A stretch of DNA of 64,000 nucleotides from Candidatus Thiodiazotropha sp. (ex Epidulcina cf. delphinae) (GTDB taxonomy: Bacteria > Pseudomonadota > Gammaproteobacteria > Chromatiales > Chromatiaceae): the NCBI GenBank assembly GCA_025656455.1, contig JAHXHS010000004.1, forward strand, positions 99,675-163,674, written 5' to 3'. A program made the position numbers and the translations under genes. Under the pieces are notes generated by a model. It saw nothing but the letters and a program-made list of their open reading frames with translations, made no database searches and was not told the origin of the DNA. This document shows, piece by piece, positions 52,000-61,916 of the stretch. Position 1 is the first letter of the stretch; each line of letters starts with the position of its first letter.

Positions 52000-53322
52000 C
52001 TACCCCCCAGGCCCAATCTTCTGCAACTTCTGCTTCATCTCCAACGCTCGCGCCTTATACCCGGGCGCCAACGAATGATTGGGGTTTAATTCTAAAATCT
52101 TATCCCAAAACCCGATAGCCTCATCCAATTCCTGTCTTCTAAACAACTGCATTGCCTGCCGATGATAACCATCGGTCAATCTGTCTCGAACCGCCAGTTG
52201 CGCTTCTTTTGCCTCGGCATTATCCGGGTCATATGTCAGCACCTGCGTATAGGTTTGATAGGCCTCTTCGAATTTCCCCACATTCTGCTGATCCTGCGCA
52301 TTTTGAAACAGTTTCTGCGCCTCGATCTTATCCTCGACCAGAATCAGTTTGTTGATCGCGGCCTCATCGGAGTCGAGGATGATCAGTTTTTCCAGGATCG
52401 AGCGTGCGTCATCCATGTTGCCCTGGCTGATCAGTTGATCGGCGTGCTCGTTATAGTAGCCGGCTAGTAGCGACGGGATCTTCTTAGACTGGGGATGATG
52501 GCTGCCTTCGCTTTCCAGCAGGTAGATTGCCGCGCCCAGATCGCCTTCGCTGCGCAGCCCCTTGGCGGAGCTGAGTATTTCATCAACGGTCGCTGGTCGG
52601 GCCTCCACAGGTTTTTCTTCTACTATCGCTTGTGGAGTGACAGACGCTTCTTCAATCAGTAGGTCTGGCGTTGTTTCAGTGGGTTTCTCCGTGACCTCAG
52701 GCTCGATGCTTGGCGTTTCCGGGGTCTCTGCCATGGGTTGCGTTGCGAGCGGTGGCTCTTGGGCGGTGGTTTTTGGCTTGGGCTTCGGCTTGCGTTTTTT
52801 GATCACTGGCCTCTCGCCGGGCACCCGGATGCGCTGTCCAGGCGCTAGTTTGCTGGGGTTTTCCAGCTTGTTGTACCGGGCCAGGATGACAAACTTCAGT
52901 GGATCCTTGAGAAACTTCTTGGCAATGATCGACAGGGAGTCTCCCGGCTCGACGTCATAGAAAAAGTTCTTTAAACCGAGGTACTCGATGGGGTCGGCGT
53001 CCATCTGCTCAAGGAGGTTGGTGGCAATCTGCAGAGTGGGTTTCTCCTGCAAAGCCCAGGTGAGCTGGTTGTGGGCATTGTCGTAGTCGCCTTGCTCCAG
53101 CTGTTGCAGCGCCTTGCGCACCCGTTGCGAGGGGGTCAGCGAGTCGGTGGGTGGCGGGATGGTCTCCACCACCTCTTCCTTGGGCTCCTCTGTGACGACG
53201 GGTTCCGGCTGTTGGCGTGGGCCTAAGCCCTCACAGGCTGAAAGACTCAGGGTGATAACAGTGATAATGAGGATCTTGACGAAATTTGGGGTGTCCTTTT
53301 TTACCTTCTTTACATCTTTCAC
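52000..53322 (-). CDS. LysM and TPR lipoprotein, probably type VI secretion accessory
   Basis: 440 residues from GTG 53322; the frame runs on to 53400 but that part lacks character. Lipobox LSAC; Pro/Glu-rich spacer; one TPR-like unit (VRKALQQLEQGDYDNAHNQL); LysM at about 115-170 (FYDVEPGDSLSIIAKKFLKD ... LAPGQRIRVPG); Lys/Pro-rich linker; then TPR-like repeats to the end (NVGKFEEAYQTYTQVLTYDP, ELDEAIGFWDKILELNPNH). Anchored in the outer membrane with peptidoglycan-binding LysM. Same direction as, and downstream of, the type VI genes, separated from the PP2C gene by about 320 bases. Confidence 0.78.
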   Translation of the reverse strand: MKDVKKVKKDTPNFVKILIITVITLSLSACEGLGPRQQPEPVVTEEPKEEVVETIPPPTDSLTPSQRVRKALQQLEQGDYDNAHNQLTWALQEKPTLQIATNLLEQMDADPIEYLGLKNFFYDVEPGDSLSIIAKKFLKDPLKFVILARYNKLENPSKLAPGQRIRVPGERPVIKKRKPKPKPKTTAQEPPLATQPMAETPETPSIEPEVTEKPTETTPDLLIEEASVTPQAIVEEKPVEARPATVDEILSSAKGLRSEGDLGAAIYLLESEGSHHPQSKKIPSLLAGYYNEHADQLISQGNMDDARSILEKLIILDSDEAAINKLILVEDKIEAQKLFQNAQDQQNVGKFEEAYQTYTQVLTYDPDNAEAKEAQLAVRDRLTDGYHRQAMQLFRRQELDEAIGFWDKILELNPNHSLAPGYKARALEMKQKLQKIGPGG

Positions 53323-53641
53323 AGCATTTTTCTCATAGTAAACAGGTTGGATTCCAGCGTGCTGCTGTCCGATTACCCCTCTCTCCCCCAGGGATAGCAT
53401 TGGGTGAGGGGCGTTGAAAAGCCAATGTCTTGATTGTTTTCACTCCTTCATCCTGACCTTCTCTCTGTGGAAGAAGGGAGGCGCTTTTTTGATTTTGGTG
53501 ATTGCCATGACTATCGTCCTTTAAGTAATCGGCCACAACAATCAGTCACATGGATGTCGGGCGGTATTAGTGAGATCGTGGTAGTGCATCTGACGCCACC
53601 GGCTATCAGACGGACAGGATCGCTCTGGTCAATATAGCAGA

Positions 53642-54397
53642 TCATGTCTCGGCGGGCGCGGCAACACTGGTGGATCGCGCCTGTACCAGAATCAGCGTGA
53701 CATTATCCCGGGCGCCCCGGTCCAGCGTCAGGGTTATCAGTTGCTGTATCGCTTCCTGGAAGTTGTAACGGCCCAGGATCTCGGCGATCTCGGCATCCGT
53801 GACCTCCTTGTTCAGGCCGTCGCTGCAAAGCAAGAACAGGTCGCCGTTGCAGGGTTCGAAAATCTCCGCATCCAGTTCCAGGGCCTCTCCGGCGCCGACC
53901 GCGCGGGTAATGTAGTTGGCGATGGGGGATTGTTCTGCCTGATCGCTGGTGACTATGCCCTGTTCGATCAACTCTTCGACTTGGCTGTGGTCCCGGCTGA
54001 GCTGCTTGAGCGTTCCCCGACGATAGAGATAGATACGGCTGTCTCCCGCCCATTGATAGATGCAGTAGCCCTGATAGGCGAGCAGGGTCACCACCGTGGA
54101 GCCGATGATTTCACCGCCGCGTTTTTGCGATTCGAGTTGCAGTTGCTGGTTGACCTGCTGCAGGCGCTGTTCGACGTCGCCGGCCAAGTGGCCGAGGGAT
54201 TCGCCGGGAATGGTCGATTTGAGCTCCCTGACGATCATCCCTGACGCCAGATCGCCGGCGGCATGGCCGCCCATGCCGTCCGCTACCACCCAGATTCCCA
54301 GATCGGCGCGGTCGAGACAGGCGTCTTCGTTGATCGAACGCACCTTGCCTTTGTCGGTGCGATGAGCGGAGACCCAGTAGTAGCTGCTCTGGCTCAT
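53642..54397 (-). CDS. PP2C-type protein phosphatase (PppA/Stp1-like) of the T6SS
   Basis: 251 residues from ATG 54397; the frame upstream overlaps tagF and is not used. PP2C motifs: RSINEDACLDRADLGIWVVA followed by DGMGGHAAGDLAS (metal Asp/Gly), GSTVVTLLAY, WAGDSRIYLYR, LLCSDGLNKEVTD, GARDNVTLILV. In type VI threonine-phosphorylation pathways this enzyme dephosphorylates the FHA protein. Overlaps tagF by 4 bases. The matching kinase is not in this gene block; see 28006-29781. Confidence 0.93.
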   Translation of the reverse strand: MSQSSYYWVSAHRTDKGKVRSINEDACLDRADLGIWVVADGMGGHAAGDLASGMIVRELKSTIPGESLGHLAGDVEQRLQQVNQQLQLESQKRGGEIIGSTVVTLLAYQGYCIYQWAGDSRIYLYRRGTLKQLSRDHSQVEELIEQGIVTSDQAEQSPIANYITRAVGAGEALELDAEIFEPCNGDLFLLCSDGLNKEVTDAEIAEILGRYNFQEAIQQLITLTLDRGARDNVTLILVQARSTSVAAPAET

Positions 54398-55161
54398 TGA
54401 GGCTGGGGGGCTTCGGAGGGTGCGAGTCCCATGGTGTAGGCGCCGGTCTCGATCTCTTCCCAACCGTGTTGCGTCCAAGCACCGTCGATCAGGGCGCTGG
54501 CGCCCTTGATCTGGGGAAGCCCCTGGCAGACCAGCAGGGAAGGGGATATGCGTTCCGAACCCTGGGTCCACCACAGGCTGTAGGCGAACAGCAACTTTTT
54601 CATCAGGTGCGGAAGAAACAGGGGGTAAATGGTGCGCAGGGACGATTGATCGTCCAGGTGGGCATGCCAGGCGTTATTCAGTGGGGTCCCCCTCTCTGAT
54701 TGAACGGGCGGATCCTCGACCTCCACGGCTGGCAGGCCAGCGGAGCGCAGCTGTTGTTCAAGGGACTCCATCTGAAAATCGTCTTCCAGGCAGGAGAGCG
54801 CGAGGCTCTCCATCCGCGCAAACCAAGCCTCGGATTGCTCCATGAACAGGAACAGGTTGAATTTGGGGTCGAGTTTGGCCGCCAGGGTGAAGGGATAGTA
54901 GCGCCCGACACGATCCACGCTCGGCATCAGGATCCCGGCCCAACCGTGTTCGCCACAGATGCCGGGGGAGAGGGCAAAGCGCCACAGCGGGCTGGTGAGG
55001 TAGTTCTCCAGCCAGAAATCCCCGAGCTGTTCACGGCTGTTGGCGATTGCCTCCTGCATCCAGGTCTCCCAGGGGGCGATGAATCCCCGCGGCAGGCGGC
55101 GGGTGACGAAATCGCCCAGGGAGGGGATCTTGCCGTAGAAGCCGGGGAAGTCTTCTTGCAT
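54394..55161 (-). CDS. tagF: Type VI secretion-associated protein TagF
   Basis: 255 residues from ATG 55161, six bases past the tssM stop; GTG 55185 would add eight residues. TagF opening FPGFYGKIPSLGDFVTRRLP, then GWAGILMPSVDRVGRYYPFTLA and WWTQGSERISPSLLVCQGLP. TagF is a post-translational repressor acting in the type VI threonine-phosphorylation control circuit. Separate from the phosphatase gene here (fused in some species). Confidence 0.92.
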   Translation of the reverse strand: MQEDFPGFYGKIPSLGDFVTRRLPRGFIAPWETWMQEAIANSREQLGDFWLENYLTSPLWRFALSPGICGEHGWAGILMPSVDRVGRYYPFTLAAKLDPKFNLFLFMEQSEAWFARMESLALSCLEDDFQMESLEQQLRSAGLPAVEVEDPPVQSERGTPLNNAWHAHLDDQSSLRTIYPLFLPHLMKKLLFAYSLWWTQGSERISPSLLVCQGLPQIKGASALIDGAWTQHGWEEIETGAYTMGLAPSEAPQPQ

Positions 55162-55166
55162 GGAGT

Positions 55167-58100
55167 TTAGAGTTTGTTCGGACACCGGAAATCTGCCAAT
55201 TCTCGAAGCTTAAAGGGATTGAGGGCGCCACTGGCGCGCAATGCGAAACGGGATTTTCGGCCACCGACATCGAACTCCACTTTGATTGTTTCGGGGGAGT
55301 CGGTCGGCGTGCTCTTGGCCTGATCGATGATACGGAACCAGCCCCAGGGCCCATCTTCCGTGAGACCTGAAGGCTTGTTACCCGCGGGCGGGGCGAGCAG
55401 GATCTTGGTGTCGCTGACCCCGGAATCGTCCGGCCAGATCAGTCGGTTCCAGCGTGCGGGGCCATGGTTGTAGCTGACCCGCTGCTGATTGAGCAACAGG
55501 GTGATCTGGGTGATGGTGGTATCCATGCTCAGCGGCTTGATCTCAAAATTGATCTTGGGATCCTGGCTGCCGGCGCTGAAAAAGGCGTCACGAATCACCG
55601 CGGCCCGCTGGAACTGTCTGAGGGTGCCGGTCGGTATGCCCAACGCGCGGTTGCCCGCCGCGTTCCAGCGCCAGACCCGGCGGGAGGTGTCGACGAAGTC
55701 CTGGAGATAGGTGTTGAAGAAATTGTCCATCATCCCACCCGGACCGAAAAAACGCCCGAAATCGCTGATGGTAGTCTCTCTGACGCTGCTGCGGTCGAGG
55801 GGGTAACGGCCCGCGAGGCTGCGCTGGCAAAAGGGAAGCAGCTGGGTGTTCCAGACTGCGTTCAGATGGGTCCTGACCCCGGAGACGGTGAGATTGGAAC
55901 TGCCGTCCGCCAGGGAATTGAGCATTGCCGCCAGGGGACCCGGTTGCCGTTTCGCCTCCAGCTTGAGGCGGCTGATGACGCTCCCGCCGGCGGGATCCCT
56001 GGCCACATTGAAGGCCTGGTTGGATTGGTTGCCGGCGGACGCGATGGAGCTCATGTGGGCATACAGCTCATTGAGCATTTCCAGGGTCCTTTCCAGCGGC
56101 GCCTGTTCGCCCTCCTGGGTCTGGATCATCCGGTTCAGGCTGGCAAAGTGCTGATCGACCGGCGTGGTCAGCAGGGCGTCCTGCGGCTCGCTCGATTCAT
56201 CCGGGGCGACTTGCAGGATCGAGGCGAGCCGGCGGGTGATCCCGGAGGTGTTCCTCTCCACCAGTTCGGCGGCCTTCTTTGCTCCGCCCGGCAGGACGGG
56301 CAGGCGAGAGAGGCTGGTCTGTTCCTGAACCAGGGTCAGGTAGCGGCGCAACGGCGAAGTCGGGCCCGAGAGGATGTTCAGGATCTCCACCGCCTGGCGC
56401 ATGTTGCTGAACGGTTTGACCCTGACATCGGCCAGCAGTTGTTCCCAGATGCGGATGTACTCGTCGTAGTAGAGGTCCTTGACCCGCCCGCTGAGTCTGA
56501 CCAGATCGGTCTTGCCGATGATCTTCTCCAGATCGGGTCCGAGGATCCACTTCTCTTCCAGAAGTTGATTGGCGATCGCCAGATGATCCTTGAGGAACAG
56601 CTTGTGATAGCCCTCGTAGGTGAACAAGGCCGGGATCTCCTTGTCCAGGGGATCTCCGGAGCGGCGGCTGAACACCAACTCCGCATCCGCGCCGATCACC
56701 TGGGTCAGGCGCACCGGCGGGATCGAGCCGCCCTGGGTGGTTCGCTTCATGCGGTTGTAGACTCGGTCCGCCAAGGGCACCCGCAGCAGATCGTTGCGCA
56801 CCCGGCCGACCAGGGTCTGGTCCAGCGGCAGGGTCGACGTCATCGGCATCTTTTCCAGCAGGGCATCGAGATGGCTGGCCAGCGCTTGGCGCGCCTGGGC
56901 GTTCTCGGCGCCGGGCAGGTTCAACTGCCACTGCAGCAGCAGCCAGGCCTTGACGGTCTCGGTATCGTAATGCTCCTTGTCCTCGAACATCAGATAGACC
57001 TTCAGGGCCTCGTAGAGATAGTCGGGATTGTTGCCCGGCTGGGTCAACTGATCTTCCAGGCTAAGGATGATGCGCGGCAGGAACAGGTTCTTCAGGCTGT
57101 TGTGGTAGGCGCTGATCGCCTCGCTGCCGAGTTTGTCGCCCTGATAGAGTCCCAGGCCCATCAGCCAGGGTATCTCGGCCTCCCGGTCGGCGTAGCCGCC
57201 GGGGATCTGTCGGACCGAATCCAGGGCAGGGACCACATTGGTGAGGGTCAGGTCATCCGGCGCCACGGCGTTCACCTTCTCGTCCGCGGCATTGGCCTGC
57301 ACCGCGACCAGGTCCACATAGCTCTGGTTACGGCTGTAGCTGGTAAACCAGGCGATCCCCGCCAGCACCGCCAGGGAGATGGCCCCGGCATAGCTCAGTC
57401 GCTGCAACCAGGCGCGCTGTCTCTCCACCCGGGTGTTGACCCCCGCCAGGTGGGATTCGGCAAAGACCAGGTCCTTGAACAGGCGATTGATGAAAAAGCT
57501 GCGGCCGGTGCCGGAGAAGGCGGGTGCGATCTGGCGGTTGAGGCCGAACTCCTGGGCCATTGATCCGAGCAGGCGATCGATAGGGGTGCCTTCCTGGGTG
57601 CCGCTGGTGAAATAGATGCCCCGCACCATCGGGGTCTCCTGGAAGCGGTTGGCATTGAACGCCTCGTGGAGAAAGCTCTCCGCCGCCTCGCGCAGGGCGC
57701 TGAACTGTTGCGGAAAGGAGTAGATCAGCACCCGGCGCTTGGCATCCCGTTCCTGTTCCAGGCGATCCAGCAGGCGTGCGTCGATACGCTTCTCCAGCGC
57801 TCTGAATTCGTTTTGGAAGTGGCCGATGCCGGTATCCTGATCATCCTTGTCGGTGAGGGGGAAGGTCATGCCCCAGACCTGGCTGCGCTCCTCCCGGCCC
57901 ATGTTCTCGAAGAACTCATTGAAACCGGCCAGCAGGTCGCACTTGGTGAACAGTACATAGATCGGGAAGCGGATGCCGAAGTGATCGATCAGTTCCTTGA
58001 CCCGCATGCGGATCGCCTTGGCGTGGTTGATGCGCTCCAACTCCGTCTGTTGCAGGATGTCCTCGACACTGATCGCCACCAACGCACCGTTGATGGGTCT

Positions 58101-58754
58101 GCGCTTGCGATGCTTTTTCAACAGATCGAGAAATCCCATCCAGGCGGCCCGGTCGACCTCTTCATAGCTGTCCTGGGTGGTGTAGCGGCCCGCCGTATCA
58201 AGCAGCACCGCGTCATCGGTGAACCACCAGTCGCAGTTGCGGGTACCGCCTATGCCCTGGACGGCATCGTTGCCCAGCTTGTCCGCCAGGGGAAAGTGCA
58301 GGCCTGAGTTGAGCAGGGCGGTGGTCTTGCCGCTGCCCGGTGGGCCGATGAACATATACCAGGGGAGTTGATAGAGGTATTGGCGATTGTGTTTGCCGCC
58401 GACCTTTGACTCCTTGAGTATCCTGATCGCATCGTCGAGGCGCCGGCCAAGTATCTGCACCTCCTCTTCAGATTCCCGGGATCTCGCTTCTCCGGCGTTG
58501 CTCTTCTGGCCGACCACGCTCTCCAGCATCTGCTGGTTCTTCTTGCGCGCCGCCAGATAACGGCGTAACTGATTCAACCCCCACAGGAGAATCACCACCG
58601 CGATGGCGATCAGCCGCGCGGCCACGGAACCCAGGGGTTCGGCGCCGGCGATGGCGATCAGTGGTCCGACCAGCCAGATGATGACTGAGATTGCAATCAA
58701 TCCCAGCACGGCAACGAACCAGCGGTTTTTTATGATTCTCAGGATGGCCTGCAT
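55167..58754 (-). CDS. tssM: Type VI secretion membrane protein TssM (IcmF/VasK)
   Basis: 1195 residues. Two membrane helices at about 13-33 and 42-62, Walker A GPPGSGKT at 137-144 (with DTAGRYTTQD), third membrane helix at about 455-475, then a large periplasmic part ending with the C-terminal IcmF domain (WNRLIWPDDSG). Forms the inner-membrane complex with TssL and TssJ; the NTP-binding motif is intact. Confidence 0.97.
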   Translation of the reverse strand: MQAILRIIKNRWFVAVLGLIAISVIIWLVGPLIAIAGAEPLGSVAARLIAIAVVILLWGLNQLRRYLAARKKNQQMLESVVGQKSNAGEARSRESEEEVQILGRRLDDAIRILKESKVGGKHNRQYLYQLPWYMFIGPPGSGKTTALLNSGLHFPLADKLGNDAVQGIGGTRNCDWWFTDDAVLLDTAGRYTTQDSYEEVDRAAWMGFLDLLKKHRKRRPINGALVAISVEDILQQTELERINHAKAIRMRVKELIDHFGIRFPIYVLFTKCDLLAGFNEFFENMGREERSQVWGMTFPLTDKDDQDTGIGHFQNEFRALEKRIDARLLDRLEQERDAKRRVLIYSFPQQFSALREAAESFLHEAFNANRFQETPMVRGIYFTSGTQEGTPIDRLLGSMAQEFGLNRQIAPAFSGTGRSFFINRLFKDLVFAESHLAGVNTRVERQRAWLQRLSYAGAISLAVLAGIAWFTSYSRNQSYVDLVAVQANAADEKVNAVAPDDLTLTNVVPALDSVRQIPGGYADREAEIPWLMGLGLYQGDKLGSEAISAYHNSLKNLFLPRIILSLEDQLTQPGNNPDYLYEALKVYLMFEDKEHYDTETVKAWLLLQWQLNLPGAENAQARQALASHLDALLEKMPMTSTLPLDQTLVGRVRNDLLRVPLADRVYNRMKRTTQGGSIPPVRLTQVIGADAELVFSRRSGDPLDKEIPALFTYEGYHKLFLKDHLAIANQLLEEKWILGPDLEKIIGKTDLVRLSGRVKDLYYDEYIRIWEQLLADVRVKPFSNMRQAVEILNILSGPTSPLRRYLTLVQEQTSLSRLPVLPGGAKKAAELVERNTSGITRRLASILQVAPDESSEPQDALLTTPVDQHFASLNRMIQTQEGEQAPLERTLEMLNELYAHMSSIASAGNQSNQAFNVARDPAGGSVISRLKLEAKRQPGPLAAMLNSLADGSSNLTVSGVRTHLNAVWNTQLLPFCQRSLAGRYPLDRSSVRETTISDFGRFFGPGGMMDNFFNTYLQDFVDTSRRVWRWNAAGNRALGIPTGTLRQFQRAAVIRDAFFSAGSQDPKINFEIKPLSMDTTITQITLLLNQQRVSYNHGPARWNRLIWPDDSGVSDTKILLAPPAGNKPSGLTEDGPWGWFRIIDQAKSTPTDSPETIKVEFDVGGRKSRFALRASGALNPFKLRELADFRCPNKL

Positions 58755-58769
58755 GTTGTTAGCTGATGC

Positions 58770-60086
58770 CTATGGTTTTATCAGGGTGATCTCCACACGA
58801 CGATTGCGTGCTCGACCCTCCTTGGTGTCATTGGATGCCAGGGGTTCGGCGGAACCCCGCCCTTCGCTCTGTATCCGTCCCGGCAGGGAGAGATCGAGCG
58901 CCAGTATCTTCGCCACCGACTCGGCGCGGGTCCTGGAGAGGTGCCAATTCGAGGGATAGCGAAGACTGCGAATAGGTATGTTGTCGGTATGTCCCACCAC
59001 CAGGATCTCACCGTCCAGTTGCTCCATCGCGGTGGCGATGCGATTCAGCAAGGACAGGAACTGATCGCTCACATCCACGCTGCCGGATGCGAACAGACCG
59101 TCACCGGCAATGCTCACGCTACCTTGTACATGGTCCTCTTCCACGCCGATCTTGCCCTGGGTGATTTCGTTCGCCAGCAGGATGCGCAGGGTCAGCGCCG
59201 GCTCCGACGCCGGCGGCGGCTTGCGCTCGACCACGGTTTGCACATTGCGCGCAATGTTGTGCAACTCGGCATGCACCGGATCGGATTTTACGTTCAGGCT
59301 GAGATTGAAACCGGAGAACATCAACAGCAGCAGCACACTGGAGACCGCCAGCACCACCCAGAGTGGAACGTATTGAACCAATGCGTTCTGTTTGAGATAG
59401 ACCCCCTTCCAATTGCCGGAGAGATCACGCTCATACTCGTCATGATGGTTACGGATGGTGCGGTAGAGATTGTCGCGCAAGGACTGTAACTGGGCATAAC
59501 CATCGGGCAATGGGCGGAAACGCCCCTCGAAACCGAATGAGAGGCAGATGTACATCAGCTCAAGCAACTCGATGTTCTTGGCCGGATTCTGTAACAGCTT
59601 CTGCAGCAGTTGAAAAAACTTCTCGCCGCCCCAGGCCTCGTTGTGCATCGTCACCAGCAGGCTTTGATCGCGCCAGATGCTTTGATTGCCCCAGGGGGTC
59701 GAGAGGACCATCTCATCGGTGGCTGTGCACAGTACATAGCGCGCCCAGAAGATCGTCTCCTTATCCACCCCGAGATCCTGCGCCTTATGCTCGAATGTTC
59801 TGAACTTTTCGATAATGCTGCTCTTCAGCGCCACCGGATCGGGGTGCGAAGGGGTATCGCGCAAGCGACCCAACAGGGAGAGCAACGATGAGGCCGCTAT
59901 CTCCAGTTTATTGGCGCCCTGTCGTGTCGGCAGATTCGGCGCCGGAGCGGCCCTGAGTGGCGGCTCAGGTGATTGAGGCGCCGGCTGAGGAGTCGAGACA
60001 GGGCTCTTGCCGCCAGGTCTCGGGCGAATCACGGTGCGGTCGCCTGTCTCATTGGGCTTCATCCCAAATGGGTCGTCATGATCCAT
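58770..60086 (-). CDS. tssL: Type VI secretion protein TssL with OmpA domain
   Basis: 438 residues from ATG 60086. Pro-rich N-terminus, DotU cytoplasmic domain (about 60-230: WARYVLCTATDEMVLSTPWG, EKFFQLLQKLLQNP, ELMYICLSFGFEGRFR), membrane helix at about 246-266, then a C-terminal OmpA/MotB peptidoglycan-binding domain (EILVVGHTDNIPIRS, SNWHLSRTRAESVAKIL). Starts 2 bases after the tssK stop. Evolved TssL form that anchors the complex to peptidoglycan. Confidence 0.96.
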   Translation of the reverse strand: MDHDDPFGMKPNETGDRTVIRPRPGGKSPVSTPQPAPQSPEPPLRAAPAPNLPTRQGANKLEIAASSLLSLLGRLRDTPSHPDPVALKSSIIEKFRTFEHKAQDLGVDKETIFWARYVLCTATDEMVLSTPWGNQSIWRDQSLLVTMHNEAWGGEKFFQLLQKLLQNPAKNIELLELMYICLSFGFEGRFRPLPDGYAQLQSLRDNLYRTIRNHHDEYERDLSGNWKGVYLKQNALVQYVPLWVVLAVSSVLLLLMFSGFNLSLNVKSDPVHAELHNIARNVQTVVERKPPPASEPALTLRILLANEITQGKIGVEEDHVQGSVSIAGDGLFASGSVDVSDQFLSLLNRIATAMEQLDGEILVVGHTDNIPIRSLRYPSNWHLSRTRAESVAKILALDLSLPGRIQSEGRGSAEPLASNDTKEGRARNRRVEITLIKP

Positions 60087-60088
60087 TA

Positions 60089-61423
60089 TCAACTACCTTT
60101 TATTGCCCACAGTTCAAGTTCCAAGCCTGGGAATTCACCTCCTATATGTATGGCACATCCTCCTGATGTTTCAAGCAGATTCCAGTACTCGTTGTTTTTG
60201 TCCAACTCGAAGTAACTGAAGCCTGCGTTATAGGGTATTTGTCTGGGGGCGACGGACAATATACGTAAGCCGATACCGGGCAGTTGCAGATTGACCAGGT
60301 CGCGGATCTTCTCCACCGGCCCGATCTTTGTCTGGCTGGGGAACCGCCGTTGCAGGGCGTCCGCGGCAAGGTGCGCATTCACCGCCAGGACAAAACTCGC
60401 ATCGCTCAACAGTGCAGGATCCGGCACGGTGGCGACGCGGATGCCGTACTTTCTCTCTTCGAGGGGAATGGCTACCGCCTTCTGCTCCAGCACCATACTC
60501 AGCGAACGTCGCAGTTCGCGTATCACCGGGGTGAAGGTCTCCTGCAACGCATGATGTTGGTAGATGGCGAAAGCGGGCGGTCGTTTACTGCTGCTGGTAA
60601 AGGTGGCCAGTTCGCCCGCTAATTGCAGCGCTGCTTCATACAAGACGGTGGGATGCAACGGTGAGGTGCTGCTGAAATGTGTGTAGAGGGGTTCATAGCG
60701 GTTCACCACCTGTAACATCAGAAAGTCGGCAACCTCGGCAATCCCCTTGCCGCCGTCCACCAGGCGCGAGGCGATGGCATCGGCGCGATGGTGCAACAGT
60801 CCCTCGATCTCTTTGACATAACCGGCTAGCCGTGCTGAAACTTCGCAGTCGAGACAGGGTGGGATGAAATCCTCGTCAAGCAGCAACATGTCGTCAGACC
60901 GCCGTTCGATGATCTTGGCGACCGCCAGATGGGCGAACTCCTCAAGCTCCGATGAATCGATCAGCAGCCTGACCGTCGGCTTGGCGACCTGCAGGGTGGA
61001 GGTGTTGGAAGAGCCGGAGACGCCGTCTTTGGTCTCGATCTCTTCCGCCACATAGCGCTCCAATCCCTCTTCCTGGTCGGCAAAGCGCACATTGGCGGTG
61101 CCGGGGCGCGACAGGGGGAGGGCGAGATAGACAACCGCACCTTTGTGTTCCGCGGGGATATCCAGCGGCGGCGGCGGGTTGTCGTTGCCGGGGATGTCGA
61201 AGGTGGTGCCGTCGGGCAGGACGCCACGGCATGATTCCAGCGCCAGTCTGCCGAGTGCGAGCGCCTGTCTGTCGATCTTCAGATGGGTGAAGCCCCAACT
61301 GTAGGGTGTCAGATCAGCACAACGCGCCTGGAGCCTATGTTCCAGGAAACGCTCCTGCTGCTGAAAGTGGTGCGGTCTGAGGAACATACCCTCCGACCAG
61401 ACGATCCTAGACATCCAAGACAT
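60089..61423 (-). CDS. tssK: Type VI secretion baseplate protein TssK
   Basis: 444 residues. Family opening SRIVWSEGMFLRPHHFQQQE at about 4-23, later VRLLIDSSELEEFAHLAVAK, ADALQRRFPSQTKIGPVEKIRDLV, and PYNAGFSYFELDK near the end. Links baseplate to the membrane complex. Start at ATG 61423; ATG 61414 is possible. Confidence 0.96.
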   Translation of the reverse strand: MSWMSRIVWSEGMFLRPHHFQQQERFLEHRLQARCADLTPYSWGFTHLKIDRQALALGRLALESCRGVLPDGTTFDIPGNDNPPPPLDIPAEHKGAVVYLALPLSRPGTANVRFADQEEGLERYVAEEIETKDGVSGSSNTSTLQVAKPTVRLLIDSSELEEFAHLAVAKIIERRSDDMLLLDEDFIPPCLDCEVSARLAGYVKEIEGLLHHRADAIASRLVDGGKGIAEVADFLMLQVVNRYEPLYTHFSSTSPLHPTVLYEAALQLAGELATFTSSSKRPPAFAIYQHHALQETFTPVIRELRRSLSMVLEQKAVAIPLEERKYGIRVATVPDPALLSDASFVLAVNAHLAADALQRRFPSQTKIGPVEKIRDLVNLQLPGIGLRILSVAPRQIPYNAGFSYFELDKNNEYWNLLETSGGCAIHIGGEFPGLELELWAIKGS

Positions 61424-61440
61424 TGATTTCGGCTCTTATG

Positions 61441-61902
61441 TTATTTACTTTTCAAGAGATTGATGCCGCTCTTGCCAAACTCTATCACAAAGGTCGTTTC
61501 GTCGTGCACGTCGATCTCGATCGATCGGCGCCAGGTGGCGTTTTCGATATCACGATAGGCGCCGATGACGCCGACATAACGGGTGTCAGGTTGCAGATCC
61601 CGTTCCAGGGTCTTTATTTCACCGGGTTGGAAGTGCAGTTCATCGCGCATCAGCATCTCATCCCCCAATAGCGCGACGTCCTGCTCGAACAGGTTGAAGA
61701 AATCCGCATTGTTAAACACGCTTAACGATTTCAGCTCGTAAATGCGGGCGACAATGGGCGAGGGACGGCCATTGATGTCGGGATTGACGCTTTGGTCAGC
61801 ATTCATGGTCACTTTTACACTGGAGACACTCGAGCAACCCATCATCATGAACAGGTAGAGGAGCCCCAGGGTGAGCAGTAGGTTTTTTATGATTGCTTTC
61901 AT
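61441..61902 (-). CDS. tssJ: Type VI secretion lipoprotein TssJ
   Basis: 153 residues. Lipobox MMGC (Cys23). Beta-sandwich family marks: VNPDINGRPSPIVARIYEL, FNNADFFNLFE and DEMLMRDELHFQPGEI. Outer-membrane lipoprotein binding the TssM periplasmic end. Located between tagH and tssK in the same direction. Confidence 0.95.
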   Translation of the reverse strand: MKAIIKNLLLTLGLLYLFMMMGCSSVSSVKVTMNADQSVNPDINGRPSPIVARIYELKSLSVFNNADFFNLFEQDVALLGDEMLMRDELHFQPGEIKTLERDLQPDTRYVGVIGAYRDIENATWRRSIEIDVHDETTFVIEFGKSGINLLKSK

Positions 61903-61916
61903 CTGCTTGCTTCCTG

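Noticed and set aside
55464..57563. 699-residue plus-strand ORF inside tssM
   Set aside because: Antisense shadow caused by high GC codon use; tssM on the minus strand has clear motifs.
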